Made by a program: the position numbers and the translations under genes. From Anthoceros angustus (taxonomy: Eukaryota; Streptophyta; Anthocerotopsida; Anthocerotales; Anthocerotaceae), in assembly GCA_010909165.1 (NCBI GenBank), contig MU008173.1, forward strand, positions 1,054,001 through 1,118,000: a stretch of DNA of 64,000 bases. Reading direction: 5' to 3'. Below are positions 55,451 to 64,000 of this stretch, piece by piece (within the stretch, counting starts at the first letter, position 1; each line of letters opens with the position of its first letter). The notes beneath the pieces were generated by a model, which saw only the letters and a list, made by a program, of their open reading frames with translations, searched no databases and was not told where the DNA came from.

Positions 55451-57590
55451 CTTCCTTGGGATTAGACACAATCTGTTAGACAATGGTTGGGAAAGGAAAA
55501 AAGCTGGTCGGCTCCACAGCGATTCAGACACCCGCGATCTCACCCGTCCCCAACGGAATTTCCCTCTCTGGCATGCATTGAGCACCCTTCACCACTAGTC
55601 ACCCAGACGCGGAGCTTGGTCACTCGGCTCTCGACCATCCAGGATCTCCCGCCCTCAGTGACGAGAGGAGACACCGAATCAGCCCATCATCGATCGGATG
55701 TCTCCAACCAACCACGCGCACAAATTCGACACACGGAGCTCACACCGAAATTGTCTCAAGAGAGACACTCAAGGGTCTCTTATACATCCGCCGCCGCCAT
55801 AGCTCACTTTCCCAAAGGTGTCTAAAGATGGCTAACCTACCTCCAAAGGTCTAAAGATGGCTAACCTACCATGAGCGCGCCTACCAATTCGGTATCTACA
55901 AATTCACAAGCTTCCTAGCACCTTATCCTCTAATCCAAGTGAAAGCCTCGACCTATGATGCCGCCTCTAAAAATCGCGCCTCCGCCTGTGCTAGCCTCGG
56001 CCCATGGGTGTTCCTCGCCTCCTACCACGCCCGATCCGAAGATCCTCCCTTAATATCTCCACCTCACTCCCGCTTATCCGAGGTCCCTTCACTCCTCCTA
56101 GGAGGCGCCGTCTGCCCATCGCCTCGCAAGACGCTTCTCGCCTCCTCATCACGGACAGCCAAACAAGGCCTCCATCCATGCTCTAGCCTCCGCCTTGCTC
56201 ATTTCCTCGAGCACAACCTGTGAAGGGTATGCCCGGCTCCGTGGACAATCCAGGCTGGTTGCTTCCCTCGAACTGAGGGAGTTGCATCCTCCCAGCTGGC
56301 CTCCCGACGGTGGCTTCCCCACCTTGGGTCCTTCTTCCGCGACGATGGCCGGCCCACCACCGTGCCTCGCGACGGTGGCTCCACCACCGTGGTGGCCGCT
56401 CCACCACCGTGGTGGCTCCACCACTGGTTGCTCACGCCTTCGCTTGGCCCTCTTGTGGCGAGAGGGCCTGCCGAATCATCATCGATTGGATGCCTCCAAC
56501 CAACCACGCGCACAAATTCGACACACGGAGCTCACACATTATGTCTTAGAGAGACACTCAAGGGTCTCTTATACATCCGCCGCCGCCATAGCTCACTTTC
56601 CAGTGTCTAAAGATGGCTAACCTACCTCCGGTGTCTAAAGATGGCTAACCTACCATGGCCGCGCCTACCAATTCGGTATCTATAGGTTCACAGCTTCCTA
56701 GCACCTTATCCTCTAATCCAAGTGAAAGCCTCGACCTATGATGCGCTCCCCTCTATAATCAAGCGCCCCTCATTGTGGCTAACTACATGGGTGTTCCTCG
56801 CTCTCCTACCACGCCTCGATCCGGAAGATCCTCCCTTAATATCTCCACCTCACTCCCGCTATCCGAGGTCCCTTCACTCCTCCTAGGAGGCGCCGTCTCT
56901 CTGCCGTTCCTCGCTCCTCATCCGGACAGCCAAACAGCGTTCCTCCATCCATGCTCTAGCCTCCGCCTTGCTCATTTCCTCGAGCACAACCTGAAGGGTA
57001 TGCCCGGCTCCGTGGACAATCCAGGCTGGTTGCTTCTGGAATCGGGGTTGCATCCCCTCCTCGCTCGGTGGCTTCCCCACCTTGGGTCCTTCTTCCGACG
57101 ATGGCCGGCTCCACCACCGTGGTGGCTGCTTCATGACGGTGGTGGCTCCACCACCGTGGTAGCCTGCTTAGCGGTCTGCTTTCAACCTGTGTGGGTGCTC
57201 TACCCTTCTTGATTTGCTGCCTCTCTCTCTTGACCCCGGCCCTAGCCTCACCTCTCCGCTTATACCTCTCCGCTAGCTTCCGAACTTCTCCAGAGGTGCT
57301 GCTCCACTTGTTCCCCGGCCCTCGAATGAAGGATCCCCACCTTATATAGACAATTTTATTCCTAAAATCCCAAGGTCCAAGGACCTTCTAGCCGGCCTCG
57401 ATATTCATGTGTTCGAGGCCCAAGGACTAATTATTTGTAAAAGTAATATTGTCATGGGCCAAGGACCATTTTAGTATAAAAGGCCTTGCCTCGGACATTT
57501 CCTAAGCACTCCATCACACAAAACATAAGAAAAACAAAAAAACATTCAAACCAATAAAGTGGAGGGTTAGTGTACATGTGGTCTTCCACA
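55030..57590 (-). repeat. 3' LTR of Ty3 element B, minus strand, rearranged
   Basis: Reads from TGTGGAAGACC at 57590 downwards, and matches the 34404-36724 LTR through the TATA region, the GGTGG block and the minisatellite. A segment of about 790 bases is doubled: CATCGAT.GGATG.CTCCAACCA occurs at 55688 and 56479. The distal part of the LTR is replaced by other sequence below about 55030. Confidence 0.75.
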
Positions 57591-59217
57591 TACTCCTTCT
57601 CATTTGTTACGCCCCGCCAACTTATTGATAATATTTTCAACTCGCCAACCAACTCGGTTGGCAAAGGCGACCATTCAAATCTGCGGTGGATGGAACCATT
57701 GTGGAAAACCTCCGTGACCTCGAACGGACCCATCCACCGCCGCCACCCATAACCGCTTGTTACCGTCCGTCCCATTCGATATAACTTGGTCTTGTGTCTT
57801 ACGAACGGTCGAGTAATGGACGAACGCTGTTGCATTTTTAGAGAGGTTTTGAGGAATTTGGCTGCCTGTGACACTCACAAATTTAGATCGGGCCAGGAAG
57901 CTCTTTCTCCTTCTCATTCGAGGCCATCTCGCCTCCTTCCCCTCTTCGAATTTGGCCCTCTCGCCTCCACTGTGTTGTTCCACTTTCTTGGTTGCCGCCT
58001 CGCCTCCCTCCTTGCTTGCTCCGCATCTTTTTTGCATACAACGCCTCTTGTTTCGCCTCGCCACTCTTTGTTCCTCAAGACGCTCTTCTTCCTTCCACTT
58101 CACCCCTTGATTTCTTCTTTTTCCTCCCGGCCCCCATCCGACGAATCTTCCTCCAAGTCCACTGCTTCTTCCTCCATGGAATCCTCTGGGAATCTTCCGA
58201 GGAGCTTTCCTCTCCGAGGAACTTTCTCCCGAGGACGATGAGGAATCCTTTCTTTTCCCTGCTTTTGGACTTCTTCCGTTCTTCTTAGCCTTCTTCATCT
58301 CCTGCGAGTTAGATTCCTCGTAATTTAGCGCCTTGATAGCCTTGCCCAAATTCTTCTCCGCCACACCTTACGTGTCTCCCCATCTTAGAACCTGTGCCTT
58401 TAGCAAACCACCGTATCGCTCGAATGAGGACCACTACGATCACGTGGTGTGAAACCTCTCAACATACGCTTGCAAGGTTTCCTTCCTCTCTTGTAACCTC
58501 TCAAGCTTGGACAACACGTAGCCCTCCATGTCAATCCCCTAAACCTCTCACAGAAGGCATTCTTCAATTCTTCAAAGGTGGTTGGGGTGTGGTGACAGTA
58601 CTGCATGTACCACTTTGGACCGCCCGAAGAACTCCATAGAGCAGTTGAATCTGTGCATCACCCACTTCTGGTTTGCAAATGTCAGCTGCTCAAAACGCTC
58701 AACAAATTCGTCAGGATCCTCATACCCCTTCTCCTCTCCATACAACGGGTAAGGTTGCTTGGTGGTGACAGCCACCGGCACTGTGGTGGACATGACTATC
58801 GTGGCGATTCGATGCAGTGGTTGATTCAACAACGGTCCATGCGGAAGTTGATTGGCGATGCACACGGAAGAGAGGTCAGAAGACAAGTTTGGACCAAGGT
58901 CCCTCGGCCGTGGTACCTCGTCCAAGACCGAGATTGGGGATCTTGCTCCAACAAGATCGGACCCCCACAGTTGATTACTCCTCCTTCCTTCTCCCAAGTC
59001 GTCCTCCAATTGGGTCCTCCTCAACTCCCGATCCGCAACCCTTTTCAACCTTTCTGCTTGCCGCTGTCGCTTGAGGCTTCTCTTCCAGGCTTGACTCAAT
59101 CCTCCGACTCAACTCGTGGCATCCATCTACCAAACTAAATACACTCAAAGACTAGACACCTAAGCTATGGTTAGTCTTTCCTATAATCTGACAGTTTCAT
59201 TCCCGACAGCGCCAAAA
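57591..59217 (-). mobile_element. Ty3 element B internal region: gag plus integrase tail
   Basis: The inverse counterpart of element A with the same internal deletion. Gag is at about 59138-58400 in broken frames (LKRVADRELRRTQLEDDL, VTTKQPYPLYGEEKGYEDPD, FVERFEQLTFANQKW), then a basic region to about 57790, then the GPY/F-like integrase tail (GPFEVTEVFHNGSIH, near 57700). The primer site (59203-59214, TGGCGC...) is damaged. Relative to element A it has lost CAG and CTG bases at several points, for example GGTCCAGCAAAG is read as GGTCCAAAG. Confidence 0.8.
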
Positions 59218-59715
59218 TGTGGAATGGGTTTTGCATCCGAAGGCAAAGAGGCCACATTTACCCTCTATGTCGTTATAGTCCTAGGATTCGATCCCAAGGG
59301 AATGGTTTTGTGTCAAGATGTTCTAAAACTATGGATTCTAGTCCTCCTACAATCAGTTCCTACCCAGCCATAATCAACTACGGTGCCCGATCCCACGACC
59401 GTGGTAAGTTCGACCACCGCCGTGGTGGGTTCGGCCACCGCCGTGGTGGATTCCGCCACCGCCGTGGTGGGTTCGGCCACCGCGGTGGCTGATCCAGCCC
59501 CTGTGGTGGAACCCACCCGACCGGCGCGCACGTGCGTCGCGATCGACTATTTGGCACCCGGTTCCCCTGCTACGCTCGTTAAGGGCTATGGTCCTATGCA
59601 CACAGATTCACATGTACACCAAGTCACACTCATGTAGATTCACACCCAGAGCTCACTGGTGGATGCACACCATGGCCACGCACGCGACACCCTATGAGCC
59701 AAGTGTCCAAACGCA
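59218..59715 (-). repeat. 5' LTR (partial) of Ty3 element B
   Basis: The inverse of the 31980-32685 segment, ending TTCCACA at 59218. It carries the same 21-bp minisatellite at about 59400-59515 and is truncated near 59715, at the same LTR position as element A's 5' LTR. Confidence 0.75.
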
Positions 59716-59764
59716 CCCCTCAAGCGGCTGGTTTATATCCGGTATGAAGGCATGGGAGGAGAGG

Positions 59765-60395
59765 AAGGCGCCGCATGCGCGCCTTCCTGACCTCCGCTGC
59801 AGAAGGCGGCATCCCAAAGACACTGGGGGTGTGCGGCACCACCAGGAGTCGTGGAACGGAAGGAGGCGCATGCCGGGCGCCTCGCTGGGATGCAGAGGGG
59901 GCGCCGCATGCCGCGCCTCCTGTGCCATGGGGAGGCGGGGGCGGCATGCCGGGCGCCTCGGCCATGGGGATGGGGAGGCGGCATGCGCGCCTCCCCGCCT
60001 GTGGATGCTGGGAGGAAGGGCGCGGCATGCGCGCCTTCTGACCTCTGCAGGAGGCGGCATCGGCCACTGGGGGTGTGCGGGCAGCCACCGAGTCGGGTGG
60101 AGCGGAAGGAGGCGGCATGCCGCGCCCGCCAGCCCTAGGGATGCAGGAGGCGGCATGCGCGCCTCCCCGCCTTGTGGATGCAGGAAGGCGGCATGCACCC
60201 GGCCACAGCCATGGGGATGCGAGGGCGCGGCATGCCGCGCCTCCCCGCCTGTGGATGCAGAGAGGAAGGTGCGGCATGCCCCTCCCGGCCATGGGGAAGC
60301 GATGCGCGCCTCCCGTGCCATGGGGAAGACATATGGGCGCCGGCATGCGCCCACGAAGAGATGACGGCGCCGGCATGCGCCCGTCAGCTGAAGAT
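59765..60395. repeat. Second GC-rich GGCATGCC palindrome array
   Basis: About 15 occurrences of GGCATGC or GCATGCC inside units such as GAGGCGCGGCATGCCGCGCCTC, separated by CCATGGGGA or GTGGATGCAGGA spacers. Long open frames in all six frames are Ala/Pro/Arg/His-rich products of the repeat. Confidence 0.85.
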
Positions 60396-61711
60396 GGTGG
60401 AGGCGTGTCGAGTCTTGGAAGCGCAAGCGAGTTCGACAACCCGCTTGGTATGGGGAGGTCGCCAAACGAGGCCGAGAGGAGAAGGAAGAAAGGCAAGCGC
60501 GGCGCGATACCGATATTCGACTATACATGTTGCGACTGATGGGGAGAGGCTGGAGGCCTCCATCCAGGATGAAGATTATTTTGCGAATATCGGAGTTCCG
60601 CTAAGAAAGTGGTTCTGGAAACAGTTCTTCTGAAGCTAGAGAATTTAAGGCCTGCATCCTTTCTTACTCCAGATGCATGATTCGGATTGTGGACGAGGCA
60701 TGGACCAACTACCTGGCTCGAGTTATTTGAAAGGTCGGGTTGAGGAAGGTGTCTTGCCTCTCTGCATGATTGACCCAGATGCGCGACATTCAATCTATAA
60801 TTTGGAATAAGTTTAGAGCCAAGAAGTATGTGATGGGAGTGCTCGGGGCAATCACACCTATGCAGCGATGAAGCATCGCGGACATATCTCCATCAAGGTG
60901 ATTCCAATGGATGGAAGCCCATGTCTATTGTGGGCTCACTTTACGAGATGAGGGTTCGCCACGACCACAACACCATGTCGACAAGCGGAGGAAGATGACT
61001 TTCATTGAGCAAGTAATTGCGAGATGAGTTGCGATAGCAAAGAGAGATGGAGTCAATATGACCATGAACTGGAAGTTCAACCTATATAAGGTCTAGGCTT
61101 GATAGATGATGATGAGGCCGAGAGAGGATGAGCGACAAGCAAAACAAAATTAACAATCGCACATATCCTTTGCATCGCCAAAAGAGGGAGAGTGTGGGAA
61201 AATGTCGATAAGATCTTCACGAAGTGGGAGGCCATGGAATTGCGAACAAGCCAAACATGTTGCATAGGAACAAGCAAAAAGCAAGGGGAAGCGGAGGCTG
61301 CGGATGAGGCGAAGTCGGTGGACCAAAGTTTTGTGAAGCCAAAAGACATGCAAGGAAGCCTTGGCGAAGTTTTCGGTATTCCACCGGGTGAGGCGGCCAA
61401 AAGATGTTGATCGTGTCCGAGAAGGTCTGACAGTCTCATAGACCTCAATGGTATGGCCAAGGAGATCACTCTTGGAAGAAACTACATGTGATCCAAGTGG
61501 CTATGGCGAAGCATCTAGGCTGCAATTCATTCGAGATGGTGAGGAAGGAGTACCGGTGCACTCAACGGATGAAGTCATTGCCGATTTGCAGCTCAAGGGA
61601 AGGTGAGTTTCTGTTCTTACCAAGATAGAACTATTGGAGGGCGCATGCCGCCCTCCCTATTGTCCCCTAATCGACTTTCGGCAACCTCACTTGTTTTGTG
61701 TTATTTTGCAG
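60396..61711 (+). pseudogene. Broken upstream part of the methyltransferase-like gene
   Basis: Short frames in the same direction as the methyltransferase region: TDGERLEASIQDEDYFANIG and PLRKWFWKQFF (60540-60630), EAMELRTSQTCC (61230-61265), then GYGEASRLQFIRDGEEG and STDEVIADLQLKG (61500-61600). The last is followed by a plausible donor (AAG|GTGAGT, 61602/61603) and an acceptor (TTTTGCAG, ending 61711), but the phase does not fit exactly. No domain is recognised in this part. Confidence 0.35.
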
Positions 61712-62643
61712 CAAGTTAAAGATGTTGAAGACCTGAAAAAGCTACCAGAAGATTTCCAGGCTTTTATATTAGAGGTCCACACATGGAAAGGGCTGGAGGA
61801 TGAGCAGAGGGCACTTGCGGACATGGACATGGAGGAAGGGCTGCAATCTTTTACTGTGCCCAAAACAGAGGAGTTAGTGAAGTATCAAGTGGTGCGCAGA
61901 GATGTGGCAGAAATGAGAGGGTTTCTTTGGAGTCGGAAGTATACAACGCTGGTGATGGATGTCCCCAGGGGATTCAACAAGGGGAAGTATGATGTCAAAC
62001 TTGAGCAAAGCAAATGGCAAACATATTTCATTCCTTCCATGACATGACAATGCGACGAGATCGAATGATAGTAATGCATGGTGTGGAAGAGCGCATATTG
62101 TCGTGGAGAGTATGAGGAAGTGGTGTGCGGTGGAGGCATGGTCTCATTTGTTTGGGACAAAACTAATATGCACAATGACCAAGGAGGCTTTGACACATGG
62201 AGTACATCAACGTGGGGTGGGGTGTGACCGCACGAGCAAGAAGACAAAGGTGTCCATGTCAATACCTTGCAGGCTCTTTCAATAATGGGCGGCGGTTATT
62301 GCACACGACGTGGTGAAGAAGTTATTATACATGTCGGACAAGCTGGTTGTTTCCGTATCGAGGCCACGGGTCTAATGATGAAGTTGATCAAGAACTTCTC
62401 CAGAAGGAGATTGGATATTAGATGCATGTGCGGTGGAACAACGACATTAGCGGCACTCCTTTGTGGCGAAATTGCATTCTTGTGGAGGTTGACAAAGCGC
62501 GTGAGTTCATTCCAAAGGATTCATGGCTATGAAGTTTTACCGGACGCAGAGGAGGAGTTGACCCATGAGCCACACCGCCGAGGCCCCACCCAGTCGGGCA
62601 AAAGAATTGAGCTTGTCCGAGAAGGATGCATCCCGAGCCCGTA
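61712..62643 (+). pseudogene. Beta-class DNA amino-methyltransferase-like gene, frameshifted
   Basis: The first frame (to 62047) has helical acidic sequence, then LVMDVPRGFNKGKYD at about 61949-61993, in the place of the catalytic DPPY-type motif IV. Further on, in shifted frames, come VWDKTNMHND, YINVGWGV, HVGQAG, then DWILDAC and GGTTTLAALLCG (62410-62465, motif I, the SAM-binding loop) and NCILVEVDKAREFIPK (62470-62515, the Asp/Glu that holds the ribose). Motif IV before motif I is the circular order of beta-class N6-adenine or N4-cytosine DNA methyltransferases. The usual DPPY is read as DVPRG, so activity is doubtful unless this is a sequence error. At least three frame breaks. The repeat setting suggests it belongs to a mobile element. 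Confidence 0.5.
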
Positions 62644-63296
62644 GTCCCACTTGGGTTGAGCGGGATGAAAGATCTTATAGATGATCGCCAAGAAACCCTG
62701 CATTGTGGCATCCGACTATTTGGAGAAGAGCAAGGAGGATGCGGTCGATATCGCCGGAAATGCTATGGTCGAAAACGACAATTTCGAGGATCCCGAGGAT
62801 GCTCGACTCCGAAGGACGGAAGTTGTGTTAGATAGCGTGTCGGGACAATGCCCTCCGAAGCCACAGTCTCAAGCCGAGAATCCCCCTCAGTAGGGAAGTG
62901 AGTCTAGTTTAGTTTTGAAAGTACCATAACCTGCATGGTTAGAACTAAGGCAGGCCGCATGCCTGCTCTCCTTCTTTAACTATGAGTGACATTGTTATTC
63001 GTTTTGTCAAGGATGACTTCTGACTGCAAATATCCGTAGAGCTCGTTTCACACCTATAAGACATTCGTGCAATCACGAGAGGTCCGAATGCACCAACATA
63101 CCCACATTCGTGTGAAAGCACCACAAAACGGGATGCAAACCAAGCACTAAACTTGCGACTCTGGATGGGGAACCCGAATTTGGTCCCGGGTTTTCGAAAG
63201 CGGGTTCGTATATTCCGCCGGTTCAAATATTATGGTGTTTTGTGTGGTTCAAATATTATGGTGTTTTGTGTACATAGCACTATGGAGTCCACCATC
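62644..63296. other. No recognised gene; duplicated 29-bp motif
   Basis: A possible tail of the methyltransferase-like gene (plus strand, LIDDRQETLHCGIRLF) runs to about 62890. TTCAAATATTATGGTGTTTTGTG is present twice in a row at about 63220-63270 and relates to 51188. Confidence 0.4.
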
Positions 63297-63508
63297 TCCT
63301 CCGTTCTAAAAATATTCATTCCAATGTGGGATAGCCAGGCTTCAGCAAATATCCTCTTAGTGGGGGCAACTCCTATTTAGAGAAAGCTGCTACCACCTCG
63401 GTTCCTGCACACGCCACATCTCATTCATGCTAGACAAAGGAAGATACCTTCCGCTACCATCCAGGGACTGCTGTGCACTGATCAAGTCTCCAGAGCACCA
63501 CCTACAAG
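63297..63508. repeat. About 205-bp dispersed repeat, copy 2
   Basis: Same orientation as 15809-16012, with additional bases near its start. It ends 90 bases before the P450 start codon, so it may contribute to that gene's promoter or leader. Confidence 0.6.
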
Positions 63509-63597
63509 CTTAAGGAACTGCACAATTGTTGGTCGTGTGGCATACCACGTAACGCTCTTGTGTGGGTGGTGTCTGAAAGAAACATCTCGCCCGCAGA

Positions 63598-63860
63598 ATG
63601 GATCGGAACTGCGTTCAACTTGGCATCCCCGGAGCGGATGTGTGGGTGGCACTAGCATTGGGCATACCCCTGCTTCTCTTGGCCATTATTTTCTTCCACT
63701 CTCGATCGCTGCAGCTGCAGGTGAGCGGAAAATCCAGGAAAGGGGTACCGTTGTCGGCCCCTGCACGAGGCAGATTTTGGCAGCTGCCTGTGCTTGGGGA
63801 GACTTTACAATTGCTGCTGGCCACCTCTCCCGACAGCTTTATGCTGCCTCGCATCAAGCA
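63598..63860 (+). CDS. Cytochrome P450, first exon (partial gene)
   Basis: Starts MDRNCVQLGIPG at 63598, followed by a hydrophobic anchor (VWVALALGIPLLLLAIIFF, residues 15-34), a basic stretch and a proline-poor hinge, then FWQLPVLGETLQLL, the N-terminal G-E-T block typical of the CYP85 clan (CYP85, 90, 707, 716 groups), and PDSFMLPRIKQ. The coding sequence meets a good donor, AAGCA|GTGAGAG at 63860/63861, where these genes often have an intron just before Y-G. The haem-binding part lies beyond the window. The substrate cannot be told; clan members act on sterols, brassinosteroids, abscisic acid or triterpenes. The first exon shows no erosion. Confidence 0.7.
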
Positions 63861-64000
63861 GTGAGAGTCACCACACTAAGCTCCACAGTAGCCTCATTTC
63901 AGAACATGGAGTTGCAAGCTTGCCTGCACAACCTTGTGCTCGGGACGCGGAACATCGCTCCAGCGGCAGAACATTGTTATGCTGGGCCCATGAGGTTTTG

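Noticed and set aside
59692-60528. Two 258- to 278-codon minus-strand frames and a 258-codon plus-strand frame
   Set aside because: All come from the GC-rich palindrome array, which lacks stop codons on either strand. Composition is Ala/Pro/Arg/His repeats with no domain.

Overview
This is nuclear DNA from a plant, most likely a seedless land plant or a streptophyte alga with a large, repeat-rich genome; the species cannot be fixed from the sequence. The evidence is a plant-type hyccin gene and a PRP5/RH42-type spliceosomal helicase with short GT-AG introns nearby, a plant-type eIF6, a P450 that looks like the CYP85 clan, Ty1/copia and Ty3 elements primed by plant tRNAs (initiator Met and Asp), and transposase-like families (including DUF7869) that I associate with non-seed plants. 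Only about 8 kb, roughly 7.3-15 kb, is clean single-copy genic DNA. Nearly everything else is transposon-derived.

Layout. 0-5 kb: a decayed Ty3-type integrase followed by a PHD finger, then an intact 291-codon ORF of unknown function, all partly tandemly repeated. 5-7.3 kb: short direct repeats and no recognised gene. 7.4-9.2 kb (minus): a seven-exon hyccin gene, head to head with an intronless PRP5-like DEAD-box helicase at 9.87-14.63 kb (plus). 16-17.7 kb: an inverted pair of LINE 3' ends. 17.8-19.7 kb: an LTR-like stretch. 20.8-31.8 kb (minus): an eIF6 gene or pseudogene whose coding exon is split by a 9.66-kb copia element with a perfect CCCTG target-site duplication. That element itself carries an intron-containing ORF on its opposite strand. 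32-36.7 kb (plus) and 55-59.7 kb (minus): two copies of an internally deleted Ty3 element with LTRs of about 2.3 kb. 39.8-50.4 kb: two adjacent DDE-type transposase-like genes, the second with a DUF7869-type core. 51.4-53.5 kb: AT-rich DNA and tandem repeats. 59.7-62.9 kb: a GC-rich palindrome array and a broken gene resembling a beta-class DNA amino-methyltransferase. 63.6 kb to the end: first exon of a cytochrome P450.

Two patterns cut across the window. First, repeat DNA is built from back-to-back copies of 0.5-2.5 kb, at least nine events, often joined at 6-8 bp of shared sequence. Second, paired copies differ mainly at CAG/CTG sites, which shrink to CG or become TCG/CGT, and at homopolymers. 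The helicase and hyccin genes show neither. CAG/CTG is the plant CHG methylation context, so I suspect consensus errors at methylated bases in long-read data, possibly with false tandem duplication. Many frameshifts in the elements may therefore not be real, and the broken genes are described as they stand.

As a system, the single-copy part is ordinary housekeeping (phosphoinositide kinase scaffold, spliceosome). The unusual content is in the mobile part: a chromatin-reader (PHD) module behind a retroelement integrase, a methyltransferase-like gene in repeat DNA, and a copia element that appears to carry a captured gene.
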